From DASVUC01 sp038237225 (GTDB lineage: Bacteria > Planctomycetota > Phycisphaerae > Tepidisphaerales > Tepidisphaeraceae): DNA of 64,000 nucleotides. The stretch is taken from NCBI GenBank assembly GCA_038237225.1, contig JBBRYX010000004.1, forward strand, positions 181,761 to 245,760, written 5' to 3'. The position numbers and the translations under genes are program-made. Positions 34,188 to 44,322 of this stretch are shown here, piece by piece. Positions within the stretch are counted from its first letter, which is position 1, and every line of letters starts with the position of its first letter. Below the pieces are notes generated by a model that saw nothing but the letters and a program-made list of their open reading frames with translations, ran no database searches and was not told the origin of the DNA.

Positions 34188-34556
34188 ATGGAAAGACAAC
34201 AGTTCATCGACGGGATTCGGCAACTTGCGAACCTTTACGAAGCTAATCCGCACTTCGAGCCGCCTGCCACACTGATCAACATTTACATGTTCAATGGTTT
34301 GGCAGGCGAGCGGAAATGCTTTCACGAAATCCGGGCTTTGCCTGGAGCCGTCACCTCAATTGGCGATTCCTACTTTGCGAAAATCCACTTGCCTCTCAAC
34401 GAAGCGATGGGCGTCGAATTCTCCTTCACTAAGAGCGTCGTGGGGCGGACAGTCACCGTCACTAAGCAGGTGGAGGAGTACGTCCTCGACGATTCCGATG
34501 AAAAATCACCTTCCGGTGTTGTTACAGCGGTGCCGGCTGGTGCCCGGGAGGATTGA
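34188..34556 (+). CDS. conserved phage hypothetical protein
   Basis: The 122-residue product shows the pattern of a small phage protein with an N-terminal helix ('FIDGIRQLANLYEANPHFEPP'), a beta core and a C-terminal 'VVGRTVTVTKQVEEYVLDD' strand pair, as in a family common in actinophages and other phages. Role unknown. AGGAGAAGG ribosome site. It ends before the csrA-like gene. Confidence 0.65.
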   Translation: MERQQFIDGIRQLANLYEANPHFEPPATLINIYMFNGLAGERKCFHEIRALPGAVTSIGDSYFAKIHLPLNEAMGVEFSFTKSVVGRTVTVTKQVEEYVLDDSDEKSPSGVVTAVPAGARED

Positions 34557-34628
34557 TTCCTCCCGGGGATACGCTGGGTGCGGGCGGAACGGCCCAACCC
34601 TGGCTTGACTGGAACAAGACCAATAACC

Positions 34629-34634
34629 ACGGAG
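34629..34634 (+). promoter_or_regulatory. ACGGAG ribosome site of csrA-like gene, possible CsrA target
   Basis: CACGGAGG contains the ANGGA core bound by CsrA and overlaps the ribosome site, as in known csrA autoregulation. The same ACGGAG core stands before the genes at 1027, 5077 and 6354. Confidence 0.4.
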
Positions 34635-34639
34635 GTCGA

Positions 34640-34930
34640 ATGTTGGTTCTGGAACGAGAGATCGATGAGGAACTTGTGATGGTGGTTCCGCCCAGCAGCA
34701 CAGCAACCATCATCAGACAGAAGATCGTAAGCATTCGGGGTGGTCTGAAGGTGCGCATTGGCACCACAGCGCCGAGTGAGACGGTGATCCATCGTCGCGA
34801 GATTTACGATGAGATCGAAGAGCAGAAGGCCGTGGCGGCCACGCGGTTGGCGGGCAAGGGAGCAGGAAAGGATGCCACCGCCACCGTGCCCGCCGACTCG
34901 AAGTTCACTGCGGATCAGCGGCGAGGATGA
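34640..34930 (+). CDS. csrA: phage-encoded CsrA homologue (mRNA-binding regulator)
   Basis: The 96-residue product begins MLVLEREIDEELVM, then 'VSIRGGLKVRIGTTAPSETV' and 'HRREIYDEIEEQK', the N-terminal strand, core and C-terminal helix of CsrA. Residues contacting RNA in the family (start MLxL and the HR near position 50) are kept. It has a 5-6-residue insertion in the first turn and a longer Ala/Thr tail than the usual 61-70-residue protein. CsrA binds GGA motifs at ribosome sites and blocks or favours translation. The start at 34640 is set by the GGAGG just before it. The gene ends by ATGA overlap with an upstream ATG of the next frame. Confidence 0.85.
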   Translation: MLVLEREIDEELVMVVPPSSTATIIRQKIVSIRGGLKVRIGTTAPSETVIHRREIYDEIEEQKAVAATRLAGKGAGKDATATVPADSKFTADQRRG

Positions 34931-34971
34931 GGCCGAGAACGGGCCTTATGTTAAGGCTGGAGGAAGAAGCA

Positions 34972-35340
34972 ATGAAAGCAAAATGCCCGATTTGTGGTCA
35001 GTCTGTTCTTGTGCTTGACCCGGCACCGGGAAAGCCGTTTCTCGCTGGACACCGCCGCCTCGCCGATGCGGCAAAAGGGAAGAGGCTTAGGCGAAAGTTT
35101 GTCACCTGCGAGGGATCGTATGCGACCGCCAGACTTGACGAGAAAGACAATGCCGAAGGCTCCGAGGGAAAGCGGGTAAAGGAAGTTGCATCATGGGAAA
35201 TACCAATAACGCCCCCCTGTCTGTCTCGATTTTTTGACGAGATGGCAGGAGACGCAATAGACGACGGATCAGAGGCGTGCGACTACGGGAAGCGCATCAA
35301 GTACGGAGAGAAGTCTGCGACAGAAACGTTCTTAACATAA
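34972..35340 (+). CDS. small zinc-finger-type phage protein
   Basis: I favour the ATG at 34972, which has GGAGG before it; an in-frame ATG at 34927 overlaps the csrA stop and would add 15 residues. The 122-residue product begins with CPICGQ, a zinc-knuckle-like pair, with possible further ligands at a His and two later Cys. The remainder is charged. No family is recognised. Confidence 0.6.
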   Translation: MKAKCPICGQSVLVLDPAPGKPFLAGHRRLADAAKGKRLRRKFVTCEGSYATARLDEKDNAEGSEGKRVKEVASWEIPITPPCLSRFFDEMAGDAIDDGSEACDYGKRIKYGEKSATETFLT

Positions 35341-35383
35341 GCATCATTTTCGGTCCTGCGTGCTAATTGAGTTGAGGTGAACC

Positions 35384-35644
35384 GTGACGGTCATGGCAAC
35401 GGAAAACCCGGTGATGCGAATCGACCCGCTGCGGATTCTCAATCTCGCAGAGGTCATTCGCCGGACCAGCTACAGCGAACGCAAGATTCATGCGTTGCTG
35501 GCTGCCGACAAGATTGCCGGGACCGCAGGAGTCTGCTTTGCCAAGCCCATGAAGCCCGTCAGCGGCAGCAAGCGCCCCAAGCTCGAATGGCGGGAGACGG
35601 CACTGGTTCGCTGGCTCAACTCTCGTGAAGAGGAGGGGATATGA
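35384..35644 (+). CDS. excisionase/AlpA-like winged-helix protein
   Basis: The 86-residue protein (GTG start after a GAGG site; an ATG three codons later is possible) has 'RILNLAEVIRRTSYSERKIHALLAADKIAG', a MerR/excisionase-type helix-turn-helix start, then a short wing and 'WRETALVRWLNS'. It overlaps the integrase start by 4 nt. In many elements the small protein before the integrase directs excision. Confidence 0.65.
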   Translation: MTVMATENPVMRIDPLRILNLAEVIRRTSYSERKIHALLAADKIAGTAGVCFAKPMKPVSGSKRPKLEWRETALVRWLNSREEEGI

Positions 35645-36789
35645 GCAAGCACCGCAAAGGCTACAGCGTGTTCTCGCGTGGCAAGACTTTCACTGTCGCC
35701 TGGGTTGACGGGTCCGGGAACCGTAAGACCAAGGGTGGATTCAAGATCAGGAAGACGGCTGAGGAAGTCGGCCGATCCAAGGCCAACGACGCCGATCGCG
35801 TCCGTGGCGGCGTGGTGTCGATCGAGGAGCAGCGTGTCACTGAGGCTCGGCGTGAGAACGTCGCCCACCACGTCAAGAAGTGGCAGAAGGTGCTGAGGGA
35901 CAAGGGCAACACTGAAACACACGTCCAAACGAGCACCAACCGCGTCACAGCACTCTTTAGGGTGATGGGGACTGTCCGTCTCGTCGATCTCCAACCTGAG
36001 AAGGTTCAAACGGCGCTCGCGGAGATCGGTCGAACCTCGAGCCCGAACACGGCGCGGCACTACCTGACTGCCCTGCGTGGGTTCGTGAAGTGGTGCATGG
36101 AGACCGACAAGCTGCTCTACAGCCCAATCCGTGGCGTCAAGCGTCCGACGATCGCAGGCGACACCTTCACCAGGCGGCCTATCAGCATCGAGGAATTCGG
36201 GAAGCTGCTGATCGCCACGCGGATCCGCAAGGCCAAGGCACCCATCCACGGCGTGGAACGAGCTCGCTTCTACGAGGTGTTGGCCAACACGGGCTTCCGC
36301 AAGGGCGAGGCGTTGAGCCTCGTGCCGGAGAGCTTCGCATTGGATGGCGATGATCCTTTTGTGGTCGTTGCGGCGGCCTACAGCAAGCGCCGGCGCCGTG
36401 ATGAGCAGTTGGTGTCGCCGGACTTTGCGGCGTCCATCAGGCCGTGGCTCGCGACGAAGGAGCCCCGCAAACCGATCTTCGCGTTCCCAAGACGCATGGG
36501 CTTTGAGCGCATCTTCCGCGGGGACTGTAAGGCAGCTGGCATCACGGTGAGAGGTAAGAAGGGCGGCGAGATCCTTGGGCTCCACAGCCTGCGTCGACTG
36601 GCAATCACCAGCGTTGGACGCGCGGCGGGGCTGGCGGTGGCTCAGACTTTCGCCAGGCACAGCACGCCGACGCTGACCAAGAAGTACATGGACCTCACCA
36701 GCCACGATCTCAGGAAGGGCCTGAGCGGGCTGCCGAAGGTGACGGAGGAAACAGGCATGAATGGAACGCGCAGCGCAGTAGCACCTTAA
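35641..36789 (+). CDS. int: tyrosine recombinase (phage integrase)
   Basis: The 382-residue integrase has an N-terminal SAM-like core-binding part (about 60-165) and the catalytic domain: Arg in NTGFRKGEAL (about 222), a Lys in the beta hairpin YSKRRRRDEQ, HSLRR (about 315-319), an ARH at about 338-340 and the Tyr nucleophile in KKYMDL near 350. All key residues are present, so it should be active. It reads toward the attachment site just downstream, which holds the 3' part of a tRNA-Arg. Confidence 0.9.
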   Translation: MSKHRKGYSVFSRGKTFTVAWVDGSGNRKTKGGFKIRKTAEEVGRSKANDADRVRGGVVSIEEQRVTEARRENVAHHVKKWQKVLRDKGNTETHVQTSTNRVTALFRVMGTVRLVDLQPEKVQTALAEIGRTSSPNTARHYLTALRGFVKWCMETDKLLYSPIRGVKRPTIAGDTFTRRPISIEEFGKLLIATRIRKAKAPIHGVERARFYEVLANTGFRKGEALSLVPESFALDGDDPFVVVAAAYSKRRRRDEQLVSPDFAASIRPWLATKEPRKPIFAFPRRMGFERIFRGDCKAAGITVRGKKGGEILGLHSLRRLAITSVGRAAGLAVAQTFARHSTPTLTKKYMDLTSHDLRKGLSGLPKVTEETGMNGTRSAVAP

Positions 36790-36907
36790 TGAGTCGTAAT
36801 TGACCGGTTTGAGTGGGTTTTTGGCAGTTGGCATGAAATGGCTGAAATGATGAATCGCACCGAAAATCCTGAGCGAAAAGAGGCAGGCGAAGAATTTGCC
36901 GGTGGGA
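36790..36907. other. gap between integrase and attR, no gene seen
   Basis: I see no credible gene, terminator or promoter here. The sequence probably holds integrase arm-binding sites, which I cannot define by eye. Confidence 0.4.
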
Positions 36908-36949
36908 TTTCTAATCCATCGGTCGCACGTTCGAGTCGTGCCGGGTGCG
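36907..36949 (+). other. attR: 3' part of tRNA-Arg(UCU)
   Basis: From the anticodon arm GGATTTCTAATCC onward the sequence matches a tRNA: TCT anticodon in a TTTCTAA loop (36908-36914), variable loop, T-arm GCACG-TTCGAGT-CGTGC (36925-36941), acceptor CGGGTGC (36942-36948) and a discriminator G; no CCA is encoded. The 5' half is absent and the anticodon stem 5' side is imperfect, so this is the displaced 3' end left by integration into a tRNA gene. The intact tRNA should lie at the left prophage end, outside the window. Confidence 0.75.
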
Positions 36950-36952
36950 CTT
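36925..36952 (+). repeat. 28-bp direct repeat, copy A (T-arm + acceptor)
   Basis: The stretch is identical over 28 bases to 37511-37538 and covers the T-arm and acceptor 3' strand of the tRNA. It lies inside attR. Confidence 0.9.
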
Positions 36953-37152
36953 CTCCTTTCATTTCCTCAGCAACATTTAACCTCGAATTATGCGTTGTGG
37001 AGAATTGCGCTAACGTCCATAGTCGTCTGCAACGGTCGCGGAAGTCAGCCCTCGGCGGAGAATCAGATGGACTTTTTCGACCGCGGCGTCCAATGCGGGC
37101 GCCGACAACCCAAGCCAGCCTCCCCAGTGGGTGAGGAACAGGAGTAAATGCC
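36953..37152. other. interval after attR, no gene seen
   Basis: I see no credible coding region. The sequence leads to the small LEDRRLFS gene. Confidence 0.4.
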
Positions 37153-37347
37153 ATGAAAAGCAACAACATGATCGAGCGTTTGGAAGATCGCCGACTTTTC
37201 TCCATCAGCACGACGACGACGGTCGTGAAGGTGCCAGGACCGACGGACACGGTGGTGATAGAGGCGACGAACCCGGCCGGAAATCAGGTGCCGGGCCAGT
37301 CGTCGACGCTTGTGCTGTCGAATAAGGATGCGAAGGCATTCCGATAA
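37153..37347 (+). CDS. tiny exported protein with LEDRRLFS motif
   Basis: The 64-residue product begins MKSNNMIERLEDRRLFS, the planctomycete N-terminal export-type motif, followed by a Thr/Val-rich beta segment and a hydrophilic end. AGGAG precedes the ATG. It is too short for a classic surface protein and may be a free-standing exported peptide. It lies between two copies of the tRNA-end repeat and just before a strong terminator, so it may be cargo of a small element. A related N-terminus occurs in the prophage gene at 16215. Confidence 0.6.
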   Translation: MKSNNMIERLEDRRLFSISTTTTVVKVPGPTDTVVIEATNPAGNQVPGQSSTLVLSNKDAKAFR

Positions 37348-37371
37348 TGCAGTCGCGGGGGGGCAGGAAAG

Positions 37372-37419
37372 CGGCCGGGACGAACGATCCGCCGCGATCG
37401 TCCCGGCCGTTCTTGTTTT
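37372..37419 (+). terminator. strong rho-independent terminator
   Basis: CGGCCGGGACGA (37372-37383) pairs perfectly with TCGTCCCGGCCG (37398-37409) around a 14-nt loop, then TTCTTGTTTT. It ends the small LEDRRLFS gene. Confidence 0.9.
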
Positions 37420-37510
37420 GGCAATGGGTTGAGATTCATCTCCCCGCTCGGCGGCGTGCTTCCACGTTGTCGAGCCGAAGCTGAAAATTGTAATTCAAGT
37501 TCCAAGGTTG

Positions 37511-37538
37511 CACGTTCGAGTCGTGCCGGGTGCGCTTG
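37511..37538 (+). repeat. 28-bp direct repeat, copy B (T-arm + acceptor)
   Basis: The copy is identical to 36925-36952. Preceding bases (AAGGTT) look like a tRNA variable loop, but no good anticodon arm is left. It is probably an older attachment-site remnant or the outer end of a small element. Confidence 0.85.
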
Positions 37539-37558
37539 GTTTCACTCGTTCCCGCAGC

Positions 37559-37963
37559 CTACGGTGCGATGTAGCGGTCGTAAAAATCTCGTGGGGAAAC
37601 GATCGGGATAGACTGAAAGGCCTTGAGAACAAGCAGATCGTTATCGCCCGACACCAGAAACTCCGCCCGTGCAGCCAGGGCGGTCCCGATAATTGGTGCG
37701 TCGTTAAGATCGCGCAGCGTCCCAGGACTGATCGGAAGCGGCTCAACGCGCACGCAGCCCGCGGTGAGGGCATCGATGGCAGCCACAATAAGTGCTCGCT
37801 CGACGTGCGCCTTCTGCTCAAGGATTCGCGCCAGCTCATCAATGATGTGCAGGGAGATGTATAGATCATGTTCGGCGAGGGCGGCTTCGACGATTGTTGC
37901 GCAGAGTCCTTGGCGCGCCACGAACGCCGCGAACAGCACGTTGGTGTCGAAGACGAGCTTCAT
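37559..37963 (-). CDS. PIN-domain toxin (VapC-like ribonuclease)
   Basis: The 134-residue protein has the PIN fold signature: Asp in FDTNVLFAAF (residue 6), an acidic residue in 'HIIDELARIL', and 'RDLNDAPIIGTALAARAEFLVSGDNDLL' with the two conserved aspartates. Such toxins cleave RNA when freed from their antitoxin. It overlaps the upstream antitoxin gene by 4 nt (ATGA), as in TA operons. It abuts the tRNA-end repeat at the prophage junction. Confidence 0.85.
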   Translation of the reverse strand: MKLVFDTNVLFAAFVARQGLCATIVEAALAEHDLYISLHIIDELARILEQKAHVERALIVAAIDALTAGCVRVEPLPISPGTLRDLNDAPIIGTALAARAEFLVSGDNDLLVLKAFQSIPIVSPRDFYDRYIAP

Positions 37964-38175
37964 GGGAGAAGTTTTAAGGCATCATCATCGGTTTCGGGGG
38001 CGCGGTCGCCGAGAGACTCGACGATGGTTTCGCGAGCGGATTTGAAACGGCGGACGGCGAGGGCGCGCTTTAGGAGTTCCACGGCCAGCTCGTCCGGAGC
38101 TCGGTTAGATTGACGACTTGCCTCGACAAGATCAGCGGCGACGTTGTCCGGAAGATTGAGCGTGAGTTGGCTCAT
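37960..38175 (-). CDS. ribbon-helix-helix antitoxin
   Basis: The 71-residue product starts MSQLTLNLPDNVAADLVEASR, the beta strand and first helix of an RHH DNA-binding antitoxin, followed by 'PDELAVELLKRAL' and an acidic tail for toxin binding. It is read just after glnA on the same strand, 20 nt away; a TATACT box in that gap stands 7 nt before its ATG and may give a leaderless transcript. Confidence 0.8.
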   Translation of the reverse strand: MSQLTLNLPDNVAADLVEASRQSNRAPDELAVELLKRALAVRRFKSARETIVESLGDRAPETDDDALKLLP

Positions 38176-38195
38176 CGCACTGAGTATAGCTCTTT

Positions 38196-39608
38196 TTAGA
38201 TGTCGAAGTACATGCAGAACTCAAACGGATGCGGCCGCATGCGGATGGCGTCGACTTCGTTTTCGCGCTTGTACTTGATCCAGTAGTGGATGACGTCGGC
38301 GGTGAAGACGTCGCCTTTCAGTAAGAAGTCGTGGTCGTTTTCGAGCTCGTCGCAGGCTTCTTCGAGTGAACCGGGAGCGGAGCCGATTTTTTCGTATTCG
38401 GCGGGCTTGAGGTTGTAGATGTCCTTGTCCATGGGATCGCCCGGGTCGATCTTGTTCTGGATGCCGTCGATGGCGGCCATGGCCATGGCGCTGAAGGCGA
38501 GGTAGGGATTGCAGCTTGAGTCGGGGCAGCGGAACTCGATGCGCTTGGTCTTGGGATTGTCGGAGTACATCGGAATGCGAATCGCGGCGGATCGGTTGCG
38601 ACTGCTATAGACGAGATTGACGGGGGCTTCGTACCCGGGGACGAGGCGCTTGTAAGAGTTGGTGGTGGGATTGCACAGGGCGCACAGGGCGCGGGCGTGC
38701 TTGAGGATTCCACCGATGGCGTGCAGGCCCATTTCACTGAGGCCGGCGTATTTGTTACCGGCGAAGAGAGGTTTTTCGCCTTTCCAGAGCGAGAAGTGGA
38801 CGTGCATGCCCGAGCCGTTGTCCTGGAAGAGCGGCTTGGGCATGAAGGTGACGGTTTTGCCGTGGCGATGGGCGACGTTCTTGCAGACGTATTTGTACAT
38901 CATGACGCTGTCGGCCATGGTGACGAGGTCCTGGTAGCGCATGTCGATTTCGCACTGTCCGCCGGTGGCGACTTCGTGGTGGTGGGCTTCGACGGGGATG
39001 CCGAGGTCGATGAGAGTTTGAACCATCTCAGAGCGGATGTTCTGCATGGTGTCCATGGGGGGCGTGGGGAAGTAGCCCTCCTTCAGGCGGATCTTGTGAC
39101 CGAGGTTGGTGGGGTCTTCGTCGCCGCGTCCCCAGATGCCTTCGCGGCTTCCGACGTAGTACTTGGCGAAGTTGATGCCCTGGTCATAGAAGGCCTGGTC
39201 GAAGATGAAGAATTCGAGCTCCGGGCCGAACATGGCGCGGTCGGCGATCCTGGATTTGCGGAGGTACTCAACCGTCTTTCGCGCGATGGAGCGCGGGTCG
39301 CGGGAGTATTCTTTTTTGGTGATGGGGTCGCGGACATCGCAGATGATGGAGAGGGTGGGGTGGATGAGGAAGGGATCGATCTTGGCGGTGTCGGCAACGG
39401 GGACGAGAAGCATGTCCGATTCGTTGATGGCCTGCCAGCCGCGGATGGAGGAGCCGTCGAAGCCGAAGCCATGGTTGAAGCTGTCGAGGGTCAGTTCGGA
39501 GATCGGGCAGGTGGTGTGCTGCCAGAGCCCGGGGAAGTCCATGAAGCGAAGGTCGATGAATTGGATGTTCTTGGTTTTGACGAGCTTGAGGACGTCGTTG
39601 GGTGTCAT
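38196..39608 (-). CDS. glnA: type I glutamine synthetase
   Basis: The 470-residue enzyme (start at 39608, GGAG six bases upstream) makes glutamine from glutamate, ammonia and ATP. GSI signatures are present: 'GFGFDGSSIRGW' near 49-60, 'FGPELEFFIFD' at the metal site, 'NGSGMHVHFSLW' and 'VPGYEAPVNLVYSSRNRSAAIRIP' for the active-site loop, and the adenylylation-type Tyr region 'DIYNLKP'. Length matches dodecameric GSI (about 468). A longer in-frame N-terminus is unlikely because it lacks a ribosome site. Confidence 0.95.
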   Translation of the reverse strand: MTPNDVLKLVKTKNIQFIDLRFMDFPGLWQHTTCPISELTLDSFNHGFGFDGSSIRGWQAINESDMLLVPVADTAKIDPFLIHPTLSIICDVRDPITKKEYSRDPRSIARKTVEYLRKSRIADRAMFGPELEFFIFDQAFYDQGINFAKYYVGSREGIWGRGDEDPTNLGHKIRLKEGYFPTPPMDTMQNIRSEMVQTLIDLGIPVEAHHHEVATGGQCEIDMRYQDLVTMADSVMMYKYVCKNVAHRHGKTVTFMPKPLFQDNGSGMHVHFSLWKGEKPLFAGNKYAGLSEMGLHAIGGILKHARALCALCNPTTNSYKRLVPGYEAPVNLVYSSRNRSAAIRIPMYSDNPKTKRIEFRCPDSSCNPYLAFSAMAMAAIDGIQNKIDPGDPMDKDIYNLKPAEYEKIGSAPGSLEEACDELENDHDFLLKGDVFTADVIHYWIKYKRENEVDAIRMRPHPFEFCMYFDI

Positions 39609-39997
39609 GGGATCTCCTTGTGGGGGATGATACCGCGAATTGGGGGATGATGCAGGGAGAATGGCCGCTCTTTGCCTTTCAGAGGGCGTGTGCGGAATTG
39701 ACGATTGATTCATTGAGTCATTGACGATTGGAAGACGGGATTGCTTTCAATCGTCAATGACTCAATCGCCCGATCGTCAATCGCGATCATTTTCTCTTCA
39801 GCTTCGGTCATCACAGGGGGTGTTTCGGTGGTCGCAGGGGGTGCTTCGGTCATCGCAGAGGGCTATCAGCCAAATTGATCGGGATCTTTCTGGCTGATCG
39901 CTGAATGCAGATAGCTGACGGCTTCTTTGGATTTCGGATTGGGTTGCGGGCGAAGCCAGCGCTGGGTACGTTCATCATCAGAGCTTTTCGGAGGGTG
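39609..39997. repeat. intergenic region with inverted and tandem repeats
   Basis: No gene is seen. A 19-bp perfect inverted repeat pairs ATTGAGTCATTGACGATTG (39712-39730) with its complement (39748-39766). Further TTGACGATTG copies flank it. At about 39800-39865 three imperfect units of about 22 bases (TTCGGT..TCGCAGGGGGTG type) stand in tandem. Confidence 0.75.
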
Positions 39998-41860
39998 ATG
40001 GGAATGTTTAAGGATGGATGCGGCGGGGGTGGGATCCATTTCGTTTTTTTTGCGTTGTTCTCCGCGCTGATGCTTGCGGCGGGAACGGATGGTGCGACCG
40101 GCGCGCTGGCGGGGTTGGATCGGTCAACGCCGGGGGCGGGGCTGGAGGTGTTGATTGGGGGAATCGAGCGCGGGGATGTGGGGCAGGTGGCGGATTCGAT
40201 CGCACTTGGCCGCGGGACGGGGCTGACAGAGGCGGATCGGCGGACGTATGCGGAGTGCATGATCGCGGGTTCGCGGTTGCGGTGGGCGGTGGCGGAGAAG
40301 TTTGGCGAGGAGGAAGCGAGGAGAATGGCGTTCAGGGGGGAGCTGATTTCGGTGGCGAAGCTGAGGGCGGCGGATTTGGAATGGGAAGTGATTGCGGCGG
40401 GGCCGCCGCTGGAGAAGGCGGGGATGGTGGCGGTGGCGTTGGGGCAGGGGAAAGCGTCGAAGAGGAATTTGGGCTCGATGGTGCGAGGGGCGGCGGATGG
40501 TCAGTGGCGGCTGCACCGCGTGACGGAGATGACGGCGCTGGTGGCGATCCAGGTGGATGATGCACCTTGGCGGAACGCGATGGTGGAACGGCTGCTGGAG
40601 GACCTGAAGTCGGGGCGGCTGACGTCGGGGAAGGCGGTGGGAGACGCGCTGGTGCCCCACGCACCGGCATCGCGACCGGCGACGCGCCAGGGGGATCGAA
40701 GCACGCCGGAGGGTGCGATCGGCGAGATAGAGGCGGCGATTGAGCGGGGGGAAGTGGGGGCGGTGGCGGATGGAGTGGTACGGGCGCGAGACGCGGCGGG
40801 AAGCGGTTTCGCGGTGGACATCGCGGACGATGCGGTGACGGCGCGGAAGCTGAGGCGGGCGATCGAACGAAAGTTCAGCGAAGAGCAGGCGAAGCGGATT
40901 TGCGAGAGCGTGGGGCTGCGGCTGGATTGGCTGGAGATGTACAGGAAGGCGGCGTGGGTGGTGGATGGGGATGTGGCGCGGGCGGCGTTTGAGCCGCCGG
41001 AGCGGTATCGGCTGGAGTTTCGGATGGTGAAGAGGGAGGGAGCGTGGCGGATATCGTTTCCGCCTAAGAATCAAGAGGAGGAAGCGCGGGCTGCGGAGCG
41101 CGGTGAGAAGAGCCGGGAGCAGGGCATGGTTGAACGGACGAAACTGAGGAAGGAGGTGCTGGCGCACTTTGAAGAGTACAAGATGCCGGGGGCGCTCTTG
41201 GAGGCGTTGGATCCGGCGCGGAGAGAAATGAAAGAGGAAGGCCGGCAGGTGGAGGAGCGGATCAAGGAGATGGAAAAGGAGGCGGCGACACATCCGGCAC
41301 CGACGACGGCGGAGGCGAAGGAGCGTGAGGTTGGAACATCGCTGGCGCGACTTAGCGCGGCGCTGGTAAAGAAAGATGTGGCGGAAGCGGCGAAGTATTA
41401 TTTTGCGGAGGGGGATGAGGGGAATGCGTATGTGGCGGCACGCGAGCGGAGGGCGCTGGCGGCAGAAGAGTTTATTGAGGCGGTGAACAAGGAGATCGGC
41501 GCCAGCGCGGATCGAATGGTGCAGAAGTTGGGATTACTGAATATCGCCGATGATCTTTACGGGCTGGCGATGGTGTGGGGGGAGCAGGCAGAGGCAGACG
41601 GCACAACGAAGAAGGTGAGAGAAGAGAATTCGGAGTGGGTCCCGCAGATCCGGAAGGTGGGAGGGGTTTGGAAGATTGACGTGACGGCGGAAACGGGTGG
41701 GAAGGCGAAGGAAGAGGCGAGGCGCGCGGAAGCGGAGGCGAAGGTGCTGAGCGCGTTGACGGGGAGAATTAAATCGGGGGATATTTCGACGGCGGAGGGG
41801 CTGGGGAAAGCGGTGCGGGAGGCTGAGATCAAGGGGAACTCGAAGCGGGAATCGGAGTAG
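39998..41860 (+). CDS. secreted protein with three repeated domains
   Basis: The start at 39998 has GGAGG upstream (40004 is also possible). The about 620-residue product has a signal peptide ('IHFVFFALFSALMLAAG') and three related units starting 'GLEVLIGGIERGDVGQVADSI', 'AIGEIEAAIERGEVGAVADGV' and 'SLARLSAALVKKDVAEAAKYY', each followed by a region resembling small DUF4878/NTF2-like domains. Long charged helices link them. The purine-rich coding strand and the repeats argue that this frame, not its antisense, is real. Function unknown. Confidence 0.65.
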   Translation: MGMFKDGCGGGGIHFVFFALFSALMLAAGTDGATGALAGLDRSTPGAGLEVLIGGIERGDVGQVADSIALGRGTGLTEADRRTYAECMIAGSRLRWAVAEKFGEEEARRMAFRGELISVAKLRAADLEWEVIAAGPPLEKAGMVAVALGQGKASKRNLGSMVRGAADGQWRLHRVTEMTALVAIQVDDAPWRNAMVERLLEDLKSGRLTSGKAVGDALVPHAPASRPATRQGDRSTPEGAIGEIEAAIERGEVGAVADGVVRARDAAGSGFAVDIADDAVTARKLRRAIERKFSEEQAKRICESVGLRLDWLEMYRKAAWVVDGDVARAAFEPPERYRLEFRMVKREGAWRISFPPKNQEEEARAAERGEKSREQGMVERTKLRKEVLAHFEEYKMPGALLEALDPARREMKEEGRQVEERIKEMEKEAATHPAPTTAEAKEREVGTSLARLSAALVKKDVAEAAKYYFAEGDEGNAYVAARERRALAAEEFIEAVNKEIGASADRMVQKLGLLNIADDLYGLAMVWGEQAEADGTTKKVREENSEWVPQIRKVGGVWKIDVTAETGGKAKEEARRAEAEAKVLSALTGRIKSGDISTAEGLGKAVREAEIKGNSKRESE

Positions 41861-41905
41861 AACTCGCGGAGTGAATGCGCGCCAAACAGGCGGTGGGATT
41901 GGGAA

Positions 41906-41927
41906 AAGCACGGGGTGCTTAGTTTTT
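41906..41927 (+). terminator. weak terminator
   Basis: AAGCA-CGGGG-TGCTT followed by AGTTTTTG. It probably ends the preceding secreted-protein gene. Confidence 0.5.
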
Positions 41928-42068
41928 GAGCGTTCGAATCGTTAAAATCGGTGTCGTTTTCGCTTTGCATGACATTTGCGTAGAATGCGGTCTGCGGAGC
42001 GGTCAAACCCCGTGAGCGGTCTCGCATCAGCATTCACCATTTTTTTGGATCAACAAGGAGCCCCAGCA

Positions 42069-44249
<2,181 letters not shown>

Positions 44250-44272
44250 GACGTGATTTGTGAAATCGCAGG

Positions 44273-44305
44273 AAAAGCCCCGAAGCCATCGGGGCTTTTC
44301 TTTTT
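44273..44305 (+). terminator. rho-independent terminator of glnN
   Basis: AAAAGCCCCG (44273-44282) pairs with CGGGGCTTTT (44290-44299), 7-nt loop, then CTTTTT. Confidence 0.92.
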
Positions 44306-44322
44306 GAGGTAATGTTCGACAT

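Noticed and set aside
36838..37134. 98-codon frame across the attachment site
   Set aside because: It runs through the tRNA-end sequence and has no ribosome site or protein-like pattern.
37503..37538. intact second tRNA gene
   Set aside because: T-arm and acceptor 3' strand fit, but the upstream bases do not form a proper anticodon arm and no 5' acceptor strand is found.
38697..39650. 317-codon open frame antisense to glnA
   Set aside because: It is Val/Asp/Glu-biased sequence mirrored from glnA with no recognisable domain.
40124..41293. 389-codon antisense frame in the secreted repeated-domain gene
   Set aside because: The + frame has a signal peptide and three internal repeats; the other strand is compositionally biased.
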